From Synechococcus sp. PL34863bin_39 (GTDB taxonomy: Bacteria > Cyanobacteriota > Cyanobacteriia > PCC-6307 > Cyanobiaceae): DNA of 11,535 nt. Numbering within the stretch: the first letter of the stretch is position 1; each line of letters starts with the position of its first letter. Below are positions 6,592-11,535 of the stretch, piece after piece. The notes beneath the pieces are model-generated. The model ran no database searches and was not told the origin of the DNA. It saw only the letters and a program-made list of their open reading frames with translations. The stretch spans positions 1 through 11,535 of the forward strand of contig WTHL01000210.1 of assembly GCA_011523155.1 (NCBI GenBank), read 5' to 3'. Made by a program: the position numbers and the translations under genes.

Positions 6592-6852
6592 TCACGTCAG
6601 GCTGCTGTGTCGACGCAGTCCGTCCTCGATCAGAAATGTTGCCAGGCTGCTGCAGCTGCGGCCTTCGTCGAGGGCCTGTTTTTTCAAGCGTCCGATCACA
6701 CCCGAAGGGAGCGTCACATTCAGCCGCTCCGATTCAGCCGCCTCGGCCACTTCGGCTGCCGTCGGATTGGTCTGCTCGCTGGCGAGCCGATCCTGGAGTT
6801 CGCTGAGAAGAGAATGGAGAATGGACACGAGGGCGTAACGAGATCGCCCCAT
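6592..6852 (-). CDS. Ribbon-helix-helix (CopG/Arc-like) DNA-binding protein
   Basis: An 86-residue protein whose C-terminal half (about 41-82) has the ribbon-helix-helix pattern: a beta-strand SERLNVTLP, then helices GVIGRLKKQALDEG and CSSLATFLIEDGLRRH. Such proteins dimerise through the strand, which inserts into the major groove. The N-terminal 40 residues form a leucine-rich helix and an Ala/Glu-rich linker that may mediate further dimerisation. No toxin gene is adjacent, so this looks like a stand-alone regulator rather than half of an antitoxin pair. The frame runs much further upstream, but that portion is antisense to the PPC-glutaredoxin gene. The ATG at 6852 is chosen because it leaves a normal divergent gap. 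Two copies of CTCGTTACG (minus-strand sense) flank and enter the start of the gene, a possible autoregulatory operator. Confidence 0.82.
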   Translation of the reverse strand: MGRSRYALVSILHSLLSELQDRLASEQTNPTAAEVAEAAESERLNVTLPSGVIGRLKKQALDEGRSCSSLATFLIEDGLRRHSSLT

Positions 6853-6864
6853 TACCGTAACGAG
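6834..6864. promoter_or_regulatory. Pair of 9-base direct repeats at the start of the ribbon-helix-helix gene
   Basis: CGTAACGAG occurs at 6834-6842 and again at 6856-6864, 22 bases start to start, about two helical turns. One copy lies inside codons 4-7 of the ribbon-helix-helix gene and the other just upstream of its ATG. Ribbon-helix-helix dimers typically bind tandem short repeats in their own promoters, so this is a candidate operator that could also affect the divergent PPC-glutaredoxin gene at 6928. It has not been compared with known sites. Confidence 0.4.
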
Positions 6865-6927
6865 GCCGTGTTTTTCTGGTTTCGGACTGGCAGGCGTTAA
6901 TCTGGCTCGGTTGATTTTCTGGTCTGC

Positions 6928-7596
6928 ATGCAAACCCTGGCGTTGAAGCTTGCTCCCGGCCAGGATCTGCGTGAAGCCCTCGAGACGCTGGCACGCACCA
7001 ACAACGTCTCCGGCTACGTGCTCGGCGTTGTCGGTAACTTGTCGCGCGCCAGTTTTCAATGCCCGGGGCGCGAAGCTCCCAACGTTCTGGAAGGTGATCT
7101 CGAGATCATCACGCTGCAGGGACATTTCTCTCCCAATGGTGCCCACCTGCACCTCAGCCTTTCGGATGGTGCCTGCCAGGTCTGGGGCGGGCATCTTGAA
7201 CCTGGAACGCTGGTCCTGAAAGGTGCCGATCTGCTGGTGGGTCTGCTGGACCAGGCGCTTCCCACCCAGCCAACGGACCTGCACCCTGCTCCGGTGCCGG
7301 ACATCCCCCAGCCCGACAGGTGGACCTCCTCCAGCTCTCGCGTCGAATCCAACCCTCGGGTCGAAATCGCCGTCCTCCCTGGTTGTCCCTGGTCAGCACG
7401 TGCCCTGCGCCTGCTCCGCAGTCTGTCGATCGAGCACAGGGTGACCACCGTGGACACCGATGACCTGTTCCAGGTCATGCACCAGCGCAGTGCCATGTCG
7501 ACCTTTCCCCAGGTCTTCATCGACGGCGCGGTGATCGGTGGTTATGACGACCTTGCTCAGCTGCATGCTGAGGGTGCGCTGGCGTCACTTCAGTGA
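6928..7596 (+). CDS. PPC (DUF296) domain fused to a glutaredoxin-like domain
   Basis: A 222-residue two-domain protein. Residues 1-110 match the PPC/DUF296 domain (plants and prokaryotes conserved): SGYVLGVVGNLSRASF (28-43), LEIITLQGHFS (58-68), AHLHLSLSD (72-80) and GGHLEPGTLV (87-96). The His residues correspond to the trimeric PPC fold's probable metal or ligand site. After a Pro/Ser-rich linker (about 111-143), residues 144-222 are a glutaredoxin: VEIAVLPGCPWSARALRLL with C153-P-W-S156, then STFPQVFIDG (191-200, the cis-Pro TVP-like motif) and IGGYDDL (203-209, the glutathione-binding GG-D motif). The active site is CxxS, so it should work by a monothiol mechanism or bind a cluster rather than perform dithiol reduction. 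It diverges from the ribbon-helix-helix gene and overlaps the DUF6737 gene start by four bases (GTGA). Confidence 0.9.
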   Translation: MQTLALKLAPGQDLREALETLARTNNVSGYVLGVVGNLSRASFQCPGREAPNVLEGDLEIITLQGHFSPNGAHLHLSLSDGACQVWGGHLEPGTLVLKGADLLVGLLDQALPTQPTDLHPAPVPDIPQPDRWTSSSSRVESNPRVEIAVLPGCPWSARALRLLRSLSIEHRVTTVDTDDLFQVMHQRSAMSTFPQVFIDGAVIGGYDDLAQLHAEGALASLQ

Positions 7597-7865
7597 GTTC
7601 CGGCCCCGCGGCGGATCAGTCATCCAACGGCGATCTGTGGTCGCACAAGCCCTGGTGGTGCCAGCCATGGACCATCGTTCTGACCGGATGTGCCGTGCCT
7701 TTGTTCGGCTGGCTCCTGTTCGGCTGGCTCTGGCTGACGCTGGTGCTGTCGGTTGCCGTTCTGGGCTGGTGGCTCGTGTTTCTTGTGCTGGCACCAGCCG
7801 CTTATCGCCAGGCACTCACTGACGTGGATGGCGACAGTGGAGATGGGGGCAATCGCCCCGATTAG
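7593..7865 (+). CDS. DUF6737-type small membrane protein
   Basis: A 90-residue protein. A hydrophilic N-terminus leads into HKPWWCQPWTIVLTG (18-32), the conserved KPWWCQPW block that I associate with the cyanobacterial DUF6737 family. Two hydrophobic spans follow (about 27-47 and 49-70), joined by FGWLW, with an acidic Asp/Gly-rich tail. Both spans are Trp-rich, as in thylakoid hairpin proteins. Function is unknown. The GTG start at 7593 overlaps the stop of the PPC-glutaredoxin gene (GTGA), so the two are probably translated in a coupled way. Coding ends 24 bases before the convergent gene ending at 7890. Confidence 0.85.
   Translation: MSSGPAADQSSNGDLWSHKPWWCQPWTIVLTGCAVPLFGWLLFGWLWLTLVLSVAVLGWWLVFLVLAPAAYRQALTDVDGDSGDGGNRPD
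7846..7859 (+). terminator. GC-rich hairpin at the end of the DUF6737 gene
   Basis: GGGGC-AATC-GCCCC is a perfect 5-base G/C stem with a 4-base loop, within the last codons of the DUF6737 gene and just before the convergent gene end at 7890. It lacks a downstream T-tract, so termination is only a possibility. Confidence 0.3.
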
Positions 7866-7889
7866 AGCAACACACTGGAAAGGTGGAGA

Positions 7890-8087
7890 TCATCCGCGCT
7901 TCTGGAGACGTTCACGCTGTTTCGCGTCCATCAGTTCGGTCTCAAGCTGCTCGATCAAGCGACTGACCAAGGACTGGAATTCCGGCTGGCAGCCGCGAAA
8001 GGCCGCTTTATGGCGAATCGGTTCATTGCGGGTGCGCAGATCCGTGAGCATCAGTTCCAGAGCATCAATGCTGGCGTTGCTGTTCAT
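7890..8087 (-). CDS. Small helical hypothetical protein
   Basis: A 65-residue protein that looks almost entirely alpha-helical. IDALELMLTDLRTRNEP (7-23) and FQSLVSRLIEQLETELMDAK (37-56) have heptad-like Leu/Ile spacing, suggesting a short coiled coil or helical hairpin, and the C-terminus is basic. There is no membrane segment and no cysteine pair. I believe similar short proteins occur in other marine Synechococcus, but I cannot name a family. It starts at ATG 8087, 25 bases after the ABC ATPase stop on the same strand, so it is probably the second gene of that transcript. A role with the ATPase is only suggested by position. Confidence 0.72.
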   Translation of the reverse strand: MNSNASIDALELMLTDLRTRNEPIRHKAAFRGCQPEFQSLVSRLIEQLETELMDAKQRERLQKRG

Positions 8088-8112
8088 CGCTGTGATCCAC
8101 GTTCAGGCGAGG

Positions 8113-8910
8113 TTATGACAGGGGCAGAGCCTGGAGGTAACCACCGGCCCGCACCACCTGGAGGGGTGTCGCAAACAGGTGGCTCAACGCAGGTCCGTTG
8201 AGGACCTCCTGTGGAGCTCCGTCGAGCACCACAGCGCCTTGGCGGAGTCCGATGACTCGGTGGATGTCCGGAATCACCGAATCGAGCTGGTGCGTGATCA
8301 TCACGATGGTCGTTCTCTGCCTGCAGAGCCTCGTCAGGCTTTGAAAAAGCTGATGTTTGGCCTTCAGGTCGAGCCCGTTCGTGGGTTCATCCAGCACCAG
8401 GACGCGGGGGGCATGGACCAGGGCACGGGCAATCAGAGCCCGCCGCCGCTGACCGTCGGAGAGGGTGCCAAAGGGTTGCTCAGCCAGGTCAGCGAGTTCC
8501 AGCTCTCCCAGAAGCGCGTCGACCCTGCGTTGCTGCGCCTGGCTTGGGCTCTGCTTGTACGGCACTCCGATCGAACCGAACCAGCCTCCATGCACGAGGC
8601 TTCGCAGTCTGATCGAGTCAGCCACCCTCCGCTCCAGTTCAGCGGAGACCATCCCGATGTTGCGCCGGAGCATCCATTGCTTGGGGAGGGATTCCCCGAA
8701 CAGTTTCAGTGTTGAACCGGGTTTGACCACAGGATGGATGCTGCGATCGATCAATCGAACCAGCGTGCTCTTCCCCGATCCATTCGGGCCGAGGATGGCG
8801 GTGTGCTGGCCGAGGTTCAGGGTCAGACTGAGGTTGTAGAACACACGACTGGTCTCCAGCCAGGCTTCAACCGCTTCGAGTTCGAGCCAGGGTTGCCAAG
8901 GATCAGTCAC
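8113..8910 (-). CDS. ABC transporter ATP-binding protein without a permease nearby (COG1119/ModF-like)
   Basis: A 265-residue ABC ATPase, complete from Walker A to the H-loop: GPNGSGKST (41-49), signature LSDGQRRR (150-157), Walker B VLVLDEP (170-176) with the D-loop NGLD (178-181), and the H-loop His in MITHQLD (204-210). The Q-loop position reads VSAEL (88-92) rather than a clear Gln, as in the COG1119/ModF-like subgroup. No permease or binding protein is adjacent, so the exported or imported substrate is unknown, and a non-transport role is possible. The frame extends to 9000, but that part would lie antisense to the zinc-ribbon gene. GTG 8910 gives MTDPWQPWLELEAVEAWL and a normal start, and leaves 13 bases to the divergent ATG at 8924. 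It probably forms an operon with the small helical gene downstream. Confidence 0.9.
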   Translation of the reverse strand: MTDPWQPWLELEAVEAWLETSRVFYNLSLTLNLGQHTAILGPNGSGKSTLVRLIDRSIHPVVKPGSTLKLFGESLPKQWMLRRNIGMVSAELERRVADSIRLRSLVHGGWFGSIGVPYKQSPSQAQQRRVDALLGELELADLAEQPFGTLSDGQRRRALIARALVHAPRVLVLDEPTNGLDLKAKHQLFQSLTRLCRQRTTIVMITHQLDSVIPDIHRVIGLRQGAVVLDGAPQEVLNGPALSHLFATPLQVVRAGGYLQALPLS

Positions 8911-8923
8911 TGAAGGCGTTTCG

Positions 8924-9136
8924 ATGGCATCTGTCTGTTCGCAGTGTGGCTCGCGGTCCTGGCGGGCAGACCGTTCCCTGGCCGGCCGATTGGTCTGCAC
9001 CCGATGTGGGGCCCTGCAGGGAGCGTCAGGGACTCGGATTCAATCGCGCCAGAGGGGTCAGTCCCGTCCGGGCATTCCCTGGTGGGTCTGGCTTCTGCTC
9101 GGTCTTGCCCTGGTGCTGCTGATGCAGGCGATTTGA
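8924..9136 (+). CDS. Small zinc-ribbon protein with a C-terminal membrane anchor
   Basis: A 70-residue protein with two CxxC knuckles, C5-SQ-C8 and C25-TR-C28, spaced like a zinc ribbon, then a basic linker and a C-terminal transmembrane helix (about 51-69, PWWVWLLLGLALVLLMQ). It is likely tail-anchored with the zinc ribbon in the cytoplasm. Function is unknown; similar architectures serve as small membrane sensors or assembly factors. Its ATG lies only 13 bases from the proposed start of the divergent ABC ATPase, so the two promoters must overlap each other's coding regions. A weak hairpin follows (9138-9150). Confidence 0.8.
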   Translation: MASVCSQCGSRSWRADRSLAGRLVCTRCGALQGASGTRIQSRQRGQSRPGIPWWVWLLLGLALVLLMQAI

Positions 9137-9137
9137 C

Positions 9138-9154
9138 GGCTGGTGAAGCCTTGT
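9138..9154 (+). terminator. Short hairpin plus T-rich tail after the zinc-ribbon gene
   Basis: GGCT-GGTGA-AGCC followed by TTGT begins two bases after the zinc-ribbon stop codon and ends just before the convergent DUF427 stop at 9155. The stem is only four base pairs and the T-tract is broken, so this is a weak intrinsic-terminator candidate. Confidence 0.4.
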
Positions 9155-9634
9155 TCAGATCAGCTCCGGATGCAGGGGATCACCCTTGAACGGTCCGATC
9201 ACGGCTGATGTGATCCAGCCTCCATAGAACTGTCCGGGCTGGGGATCCACCTGCTCGCCCTCGAGATAACAGGCATCCACCAGTCGTGGATACAGGCTGA
9301 TCCAGTTTTTCAGCAGCTTGAAACCCTCTGTTGGGTTGGGGTAACTCCAGCCGGCTCGCTCTCTGCGTTCGTTCCCATCGGGACAGCTCAGGCTCCAGTC
9401 ACTGGCCAGTCCTTTCCATTCACAGAAGCTGGGACGTCCGCTTGTCGGATGCAGGGTCCCCGGTTGGAAGGCGGACGGCGGGAGATAGATCGTGGGCGGA
9501 TGGAAGGTTTCGCAGACACGGATGAATGTGTCGGAGACAGCAATGGGCGATCCGGCGATCTCCACCAGCACATCCCCCCGTCGTTGTTCAATGCGGGGGG
9601 GTCTCGGATAGTCACAGACCCGTTCGGCAGCCAT
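9155..9634 (-). CDS. DUF427 domain protein
   Basis: A 159-residue protein of the DUF427 family, a small beta-rich fold of unknown biochemical function found in bacteria and fungi. Hallmarks, with residues counted from ATG 9634, are VLVEIAGSPIAVSDT (22-36), HPPTIYLPPSAF (45-56), SFCEWKG (69-75), WSYPNP (96-101) and the C-terminal YPRLVDACYLEGEQVDPQPG (115-134) leading into FYGGWIT and GPFKG. The conserved Cys/Glu/Trp and His positions suggest a binding pocket, but no activity is established. The ATG at 9634 is preferred over an in-frame TTG at 9643. It is divergent from the alpha/beta hydrolase across a short gap and converges on the zinc-ribbon gene. Confidence 0.93.
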   Translation of the reverse strand: MAAERVCDYPRPPRIEQRRGDVLVEIAGSPIAVSDTFIRVCETFHPPTIYLPPSAFQPGTLHPTSGRPSFCEWKGLASDWSLSCPDGNERRERAGWSYPNPTEGFKLLKNWISLYPRLVDACYLEGEQVDPQPGQFYGGWITSAVIGPFKGDPLHPELI

Positions 9635-9682
9635 GGCGAGCAATCGCTTGCTTCGATGATGGACCAGTTCAGGCTTGATCGG

Positions 9683-10381
9683 ATGACAACGGACGCATCA
9701 GCTCAACCGGTGGTGATCCTCGGAGGCTTTCTGATCACGACTGAGGCCTATCAGCCGATGGCCGACTGGATCCGCCAGCGCGACGACTGCGACGTGGTGG
9801 TCATTCCTGCGAGCCGTATCGACTGGTTGCTCACCTCGTGGGCCTTCGGCTGGAGGCGTCTGCTTGATCGTGTCCACGCTGAAGTGAGCTGTCTGGCAGC
9901 AGGATCCCCCACCGGTCGTGTCACATTGATCGGGCACAGCTCCGGTGGCGTGATGTTGCGGTTGTACTTGAGTGACCGCTCGTTTGCTGGGCGTCGTTAT
10001 GGCGGCGCCGGGATGTGCAATCGTCTGATCACTCTGGGCAGCCCCCATCAGGCCAGACGGGCGACTCCGTTGCGCGCCATGGTGGATCGGGAGTTTCCTG
10101 GAGCAGCCTTCCCCGGCGTCGACTACATCGCGGTGGCCGGCACGCTCGATCCGATATCGTCAACGGCCAGTGCATTCAGCCGTCGAACCGCTGCCAACAA
10201 CTACAGAAGCATTGTCGGGACCTCAGAGGTGGAGGGAGATGGCCTGGTCCCCGTCACCTCCGCCCTCCTCCAGGGTGCACGTCATCTCGTGCTTCCCGAC
10301 ACGGCCCACGGTGGCTTCTTCGGCTCCAGCTGGTACGGCAGCAACGATCGACTCGATCAGTGGTGTAATCAGGTGCTGTGA
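9683..10381 (+). CDS. Alpha/beta hydrolase, lipase/esterase-like
   Basis: A 232-residue alpha/beta-hydrolase. The first strand and oxyanion region is PVVILGGFLITTEAYQPMA (9-27). The nucleophile elbow is GHSSGG with Ser86, and ITLGSPHQ (116-123) is typical of PGAP1/LipA-like lipases. Candidate acid and base are Asp186 in EGDGLVPV and His209 in TAHGG, which completes a triad. Substrate is unknown; no signal peptide is visible, so a cytoplasmic lipid or ester hydrolase is likely. Start choice is uncertain: ATG 9683 gives a natural N-terminus and has AGG nine bases upstream, while ATGs at 9656 and 9659 would add eight or nine residues. The longer open frame from 9449 is antisense to DUF427 and rejected. 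The stop codon abuts the stop of the convergent DUF1543 gene with no spacing. Confidence 0.9.
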   Translation: MTTDASAQPVVILGGFLITTEAYQPMADWIRQRDDCDVVVIPASRIDWLLTSWAFGWRRLLDRVHAEVSCLAAGSPTGRVTLIGHSSGGVMLRLYLSDRSFAGRRYGGAGMCNRLITLGSPHQARRATPLRAMVDREFPGAAFPGVDYIAVAGTLDPISSTASAFSRRTAANNYRSIVGTSEVEGDGLVPVTSALLQGARHLVLPDTAHGGFFGSSWYGSNDRLDQWCNQVL

Positions 10382-10972
10382 TCAGATCGGCCGGTAACCG
10401 AACCAGTCCGGCATGAAATCGGTGGACGTCTGCCCAGGTGTGGGTTCCAGGTGGATTTGCCACCCCTGAAGCTGATCAATCGGCAGACAGTTGTCAACGC
10501 CCCCCACGTTGTCGACGGCGTGGAGGTCATCCTTGTGCGGTTGCGCACTGTCCCTCAGCCAGCGACGCTTGGCGCGAGACTTCGCGGCCTGGGCTGATGG
10601 GGCCACGAGGCAACCGCATTGGTGCAGTTCCAGCAGGGAGCGCGGGTCGTACCCACCCATATTCACGAACCAGAGTTTCTGACCTGCATTGGGCTCGGGC
10701 TTTGCAGTGCTGGTTGTTTCATCGGCTGAACAGCCCCTCGGCAGCAGGTGGATGGTGTGGCCATCCACGCAGCGCAGTTCCACATAGCTGTCGATGTGCA
10801 GACCGCGTCGCAGGCCGAACCACTGACGCTTGAGTTCCGGAATGGTGGCGTCAATGGATGTGCCCACCACCCATCGCACGTCGTGGAGCTCAACATGGCA
10901 TTGGGCAGCGCGTCCCCCGAGCACGACCAGAAATAATCGGGGCGCCTCGTCGCGATGCACGGGAGCCGGCAT
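10382..10972 (-). CDS. DUF1543 domain protein
   Basis: A 196-residue protein of the DUF1543 family, with no known function. Recognisable blocks, from ATG 10972, are LFLVVLGGR (13-21), VELHDVRWVVG (27-37), WFGLRRGLHIDSYVELRCVDG (51-71) and, in the second half, KLWFVNMGGYDP (99-110) with ELHQCGCLVAP (115-125). The repeated pattern of LF/WFVN.GG and ELH suggests two related half-domains, each about 50-60 residues. The protein is soluble with no membrane segment. GTG 10978 is an alternative start two codons upstream. It is divergent from the small zinc-finger gene at 11012 and directly abuts the hydrolase stop, the two stops together forming TGATCA. Confidence 0.92.
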   Translation of the reverse strand: MPAPVHRDEAPRLFLVVLGGRAAQCHVELHDVRWVVGTSIDATIPELKRQWFGLRRGLHIDSYVELRCVDGHTIHLLPRGCSADETTSTAKPEPNAGQKLWFVNMGGYDPRSLLELHQCGCLVAPSAQAAKSRAKRRWLRDSAQPHKDDLHAVDNVGGVDNCLPIDQLQGWQIHLEPTPGQTSTDFMPDWFGYRPI

Positions 10973-11011
10973 AGGCACAGTGAGCAGTGGGCCGGACCGT
11001 AGCGTTTAAGG

Positions 11012-11182
11012 ATGCGATGTGACAGCTGCGGTGAGACCGGCCCGATTCACTACCGCGTCTCAACCCGAGCGGATCGTGGCTGGCGGATGGTTTGCCCGAA
11101 ATGCTGGGCTCTGGTGCAGCTGCAACCTGGCTATCGCTATGGGGGGACTCGCAAGGCCAACCGCCGTCTGCGCAAGCGCTGA
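11012..11182 (+). CDS. Very small two-CxxC zinc-finger-like protein
   Basis: A 56-residue plus-strand gene, easily missed by length cut-offs. It starts MRCDSCGETGPIHYRVSTRA and carries two CxxC pairs, C3-DS-C6 and C28-PK-C31 (VCPKCW), 21 residues apart, consistent with one zinc-binding ribbon. The C-terminal half contains QLQPGYRYGGTRKANRRLRKR-like basic sequence (seven Arg/Lys in the last ten residues), suggesting nucleic-acid or ribosome contact. The IHYRV, CWALVQ and GYRYGGTRK blocks resemble short proteins I recall from marine Synechococcus and Prochlorococcus, though this was not searched. ATG 11012 is chosen; AAGG directly precedes it, which is too close to be a standard Shine-Dalgarno. 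It is divergent from DUF1543 across 39 bases. Confidence 0.75.
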   Translation: MRCDSCGETGPIHYRVSTRADRGWRMVCPKCWALVQLQPGYRYGGTRKANRRLRKR

Positions 11183-11232
11183 GTTGTTGGACTGCAAGAC
11201 CAGACTGACCAGACTGATGCGGTGAACAAGTC

Positions 11233-11409
11233 TCAACTGGCCTTGGGAGGCTTTTTGGGCTTGGTCACAACAAACTCATCGGTCAACGCAAGGGCGTCAG
11301 AACCACGCTGTTCAGCGATGAGTTGGTCAATCCTGTTGTCCCACCAATGCAGAATTCGAGGATCGAGGCCCGAACCGTTGTCGTCAGGTGCACCTGTCCT
11401 GCTGGTCAT
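11233..11409 (-). CDS. Small hypothetical protein
   Basis: A 58-residue product from ATG 11409: a Gly/Asp-rich N-terminus, then LDPRILHWWDNRIDQLIAEQ (about 16-35), an amphipathic helix with a Trp pair, and a basic Lys/Pro tail (TKPKKPPKAS). It has no membrane segment or cysteine and I do not recognise it. The same frame remains open to the right edge, reaching a GTG at 11535, so a longer protein beginning at or beyond the edge cannot be excluded. However, the upstream residues (Gln, Ser and Arg-rich, HSCPSQQNHSQRQ) look non-coding. It converges on the small zinc-finger gene with a 50-base gap. Confidence 0.6.
   Translation of the reverse strand: MTSRTGAPDDNGSGLDPRILHWWDNRIDQLIAEQRGSDALALTDEFVVTKPKKPPKAS
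11240..11256 (+). terminator. Possible intrinsic terminator for the small zinc-finger gene
   Basis: GCCT-TGGG-AGGC followed by five T forms a short intrinsic-terminator-like element on the plus strand, 57 bases after the zinc-finger stop. It falls inside the last codons of the converging minus-strand gene (the Lys/Pro-rich C-terminus), so the T-run may simply be its lysine codons. The stem is only four base pairs. Confidence 0.35.
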
Positions 11410-11535
11410 CACCGCGAGTGACGGCGCTTCAGTCAACAGCGAACTTGCCAGTGGCTGGCGCTGTGAGTGGTTTTGCTGACTTGGGCACGAATGACAATCG
11501 CTGCGTCTGCGCGGAAGCCGCAGGTGAGGGGTCAC

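Noticed and set aside
6853..7284. Upstream extension of the ribbon-helix-helix frame
   Set aside because: It lies antisense to the PPC domain and has no family-like sequence; the normal-sized protein starts at 6852.
9449..9655. N-terminal extension of the alpha/beta hydrolase frame
   Set aside because: It is antisense to DUF427 and not hydrophobic or secretion-like; the hydrolase fold begins after 9683.
11199..11216. Tandem 9-base repeat ACCAGACTG x2
   Set aside because: Only two units, no palindromic character and no gene start next to it; likely a minor replication-slippage product.
1..11535. CRISPR array, insertion sequence, phage genes, tRNA or rRNA, defence or biosynthetic cluster
   Set aside because: I found no regular repeats with spacers, transposase or integrase motifs, terminal inverted repeats, cloverleaf sequence or rRNA signature. 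The gene set is housekeeping plus small unknowns, so I do not claim a novel multi-gene system.

Overview
The window looks like chromosomal DNA from a marine picocyanobacterium, most likely a GC-rich marine Synechococcus. The evidence is the set of short, tightly packed genes typical of that lineage: a CSP41-like SDR protein, a DUF3685 (Ycf55-like) protein, a DUF6737 membrane protein, DUF427 and DUF1543 proteins, and several very small conserved-type hypotheticals. Intergenic gaps are tiny, and I see no HIP1 octamer (GCGATCGC). The organism call is inference from gene content and style; no rRNA or marker gene is present.

Layout. Positions 1-2112 (minus strand) hold a probable operon, in transcription order: hisA, a Fur-family regulator, and the start of a DUF3685 gene that runs off the left edge. 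Divergent from hisA is a CSP41-like SDR protein (2190-3113, plus), which overlaps the 3' end of pgsA (3097-3627, minus). A two-CBS-domain protein (3658-4128, plus) diverges from pgsA and converges on a two-gene minus operon: a PdeM-like metallophosphoesterase (5679-6371) translationally coupled to a large proline-rich membrane-anchored protein (4150-5682).

Positions 6456-7865 hold a possible tiny membrane protein, a ribbon-helix-helix regulator (minus), and a plus-strand pair: a PPC (DUF296)-glutaredoxin fusion and a DUF6737 membrane protein. Positions 7890-8910 (minus) carry an orphan ABC ATPase followed by a small coiled-coil protein. Positions 8924-11409 alternate strands: zinc-ribbon membrane protein (+), DUF427 (-), alpha/beta hydrolase (+), DUF1543 (-), a 56-residue two-CxxC protein (+), and a small hypothetical (-).

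Functionally this is ordinary housekeeping (histidine and phosphatidylglycerol synthesis) mixed with regulators and lineage-specific unknowns. I see no mobile element, CRISPR array, phage, tRNA or rRNA, and no convincing new multi-gene system. The most interesting items are the PPC-glutaredoxin fusion, the direct repeats at the start of the ribbon-helix-helix gene, the uncharacterised protein coupled to the PdeM-like enzyme, and several very small genes.
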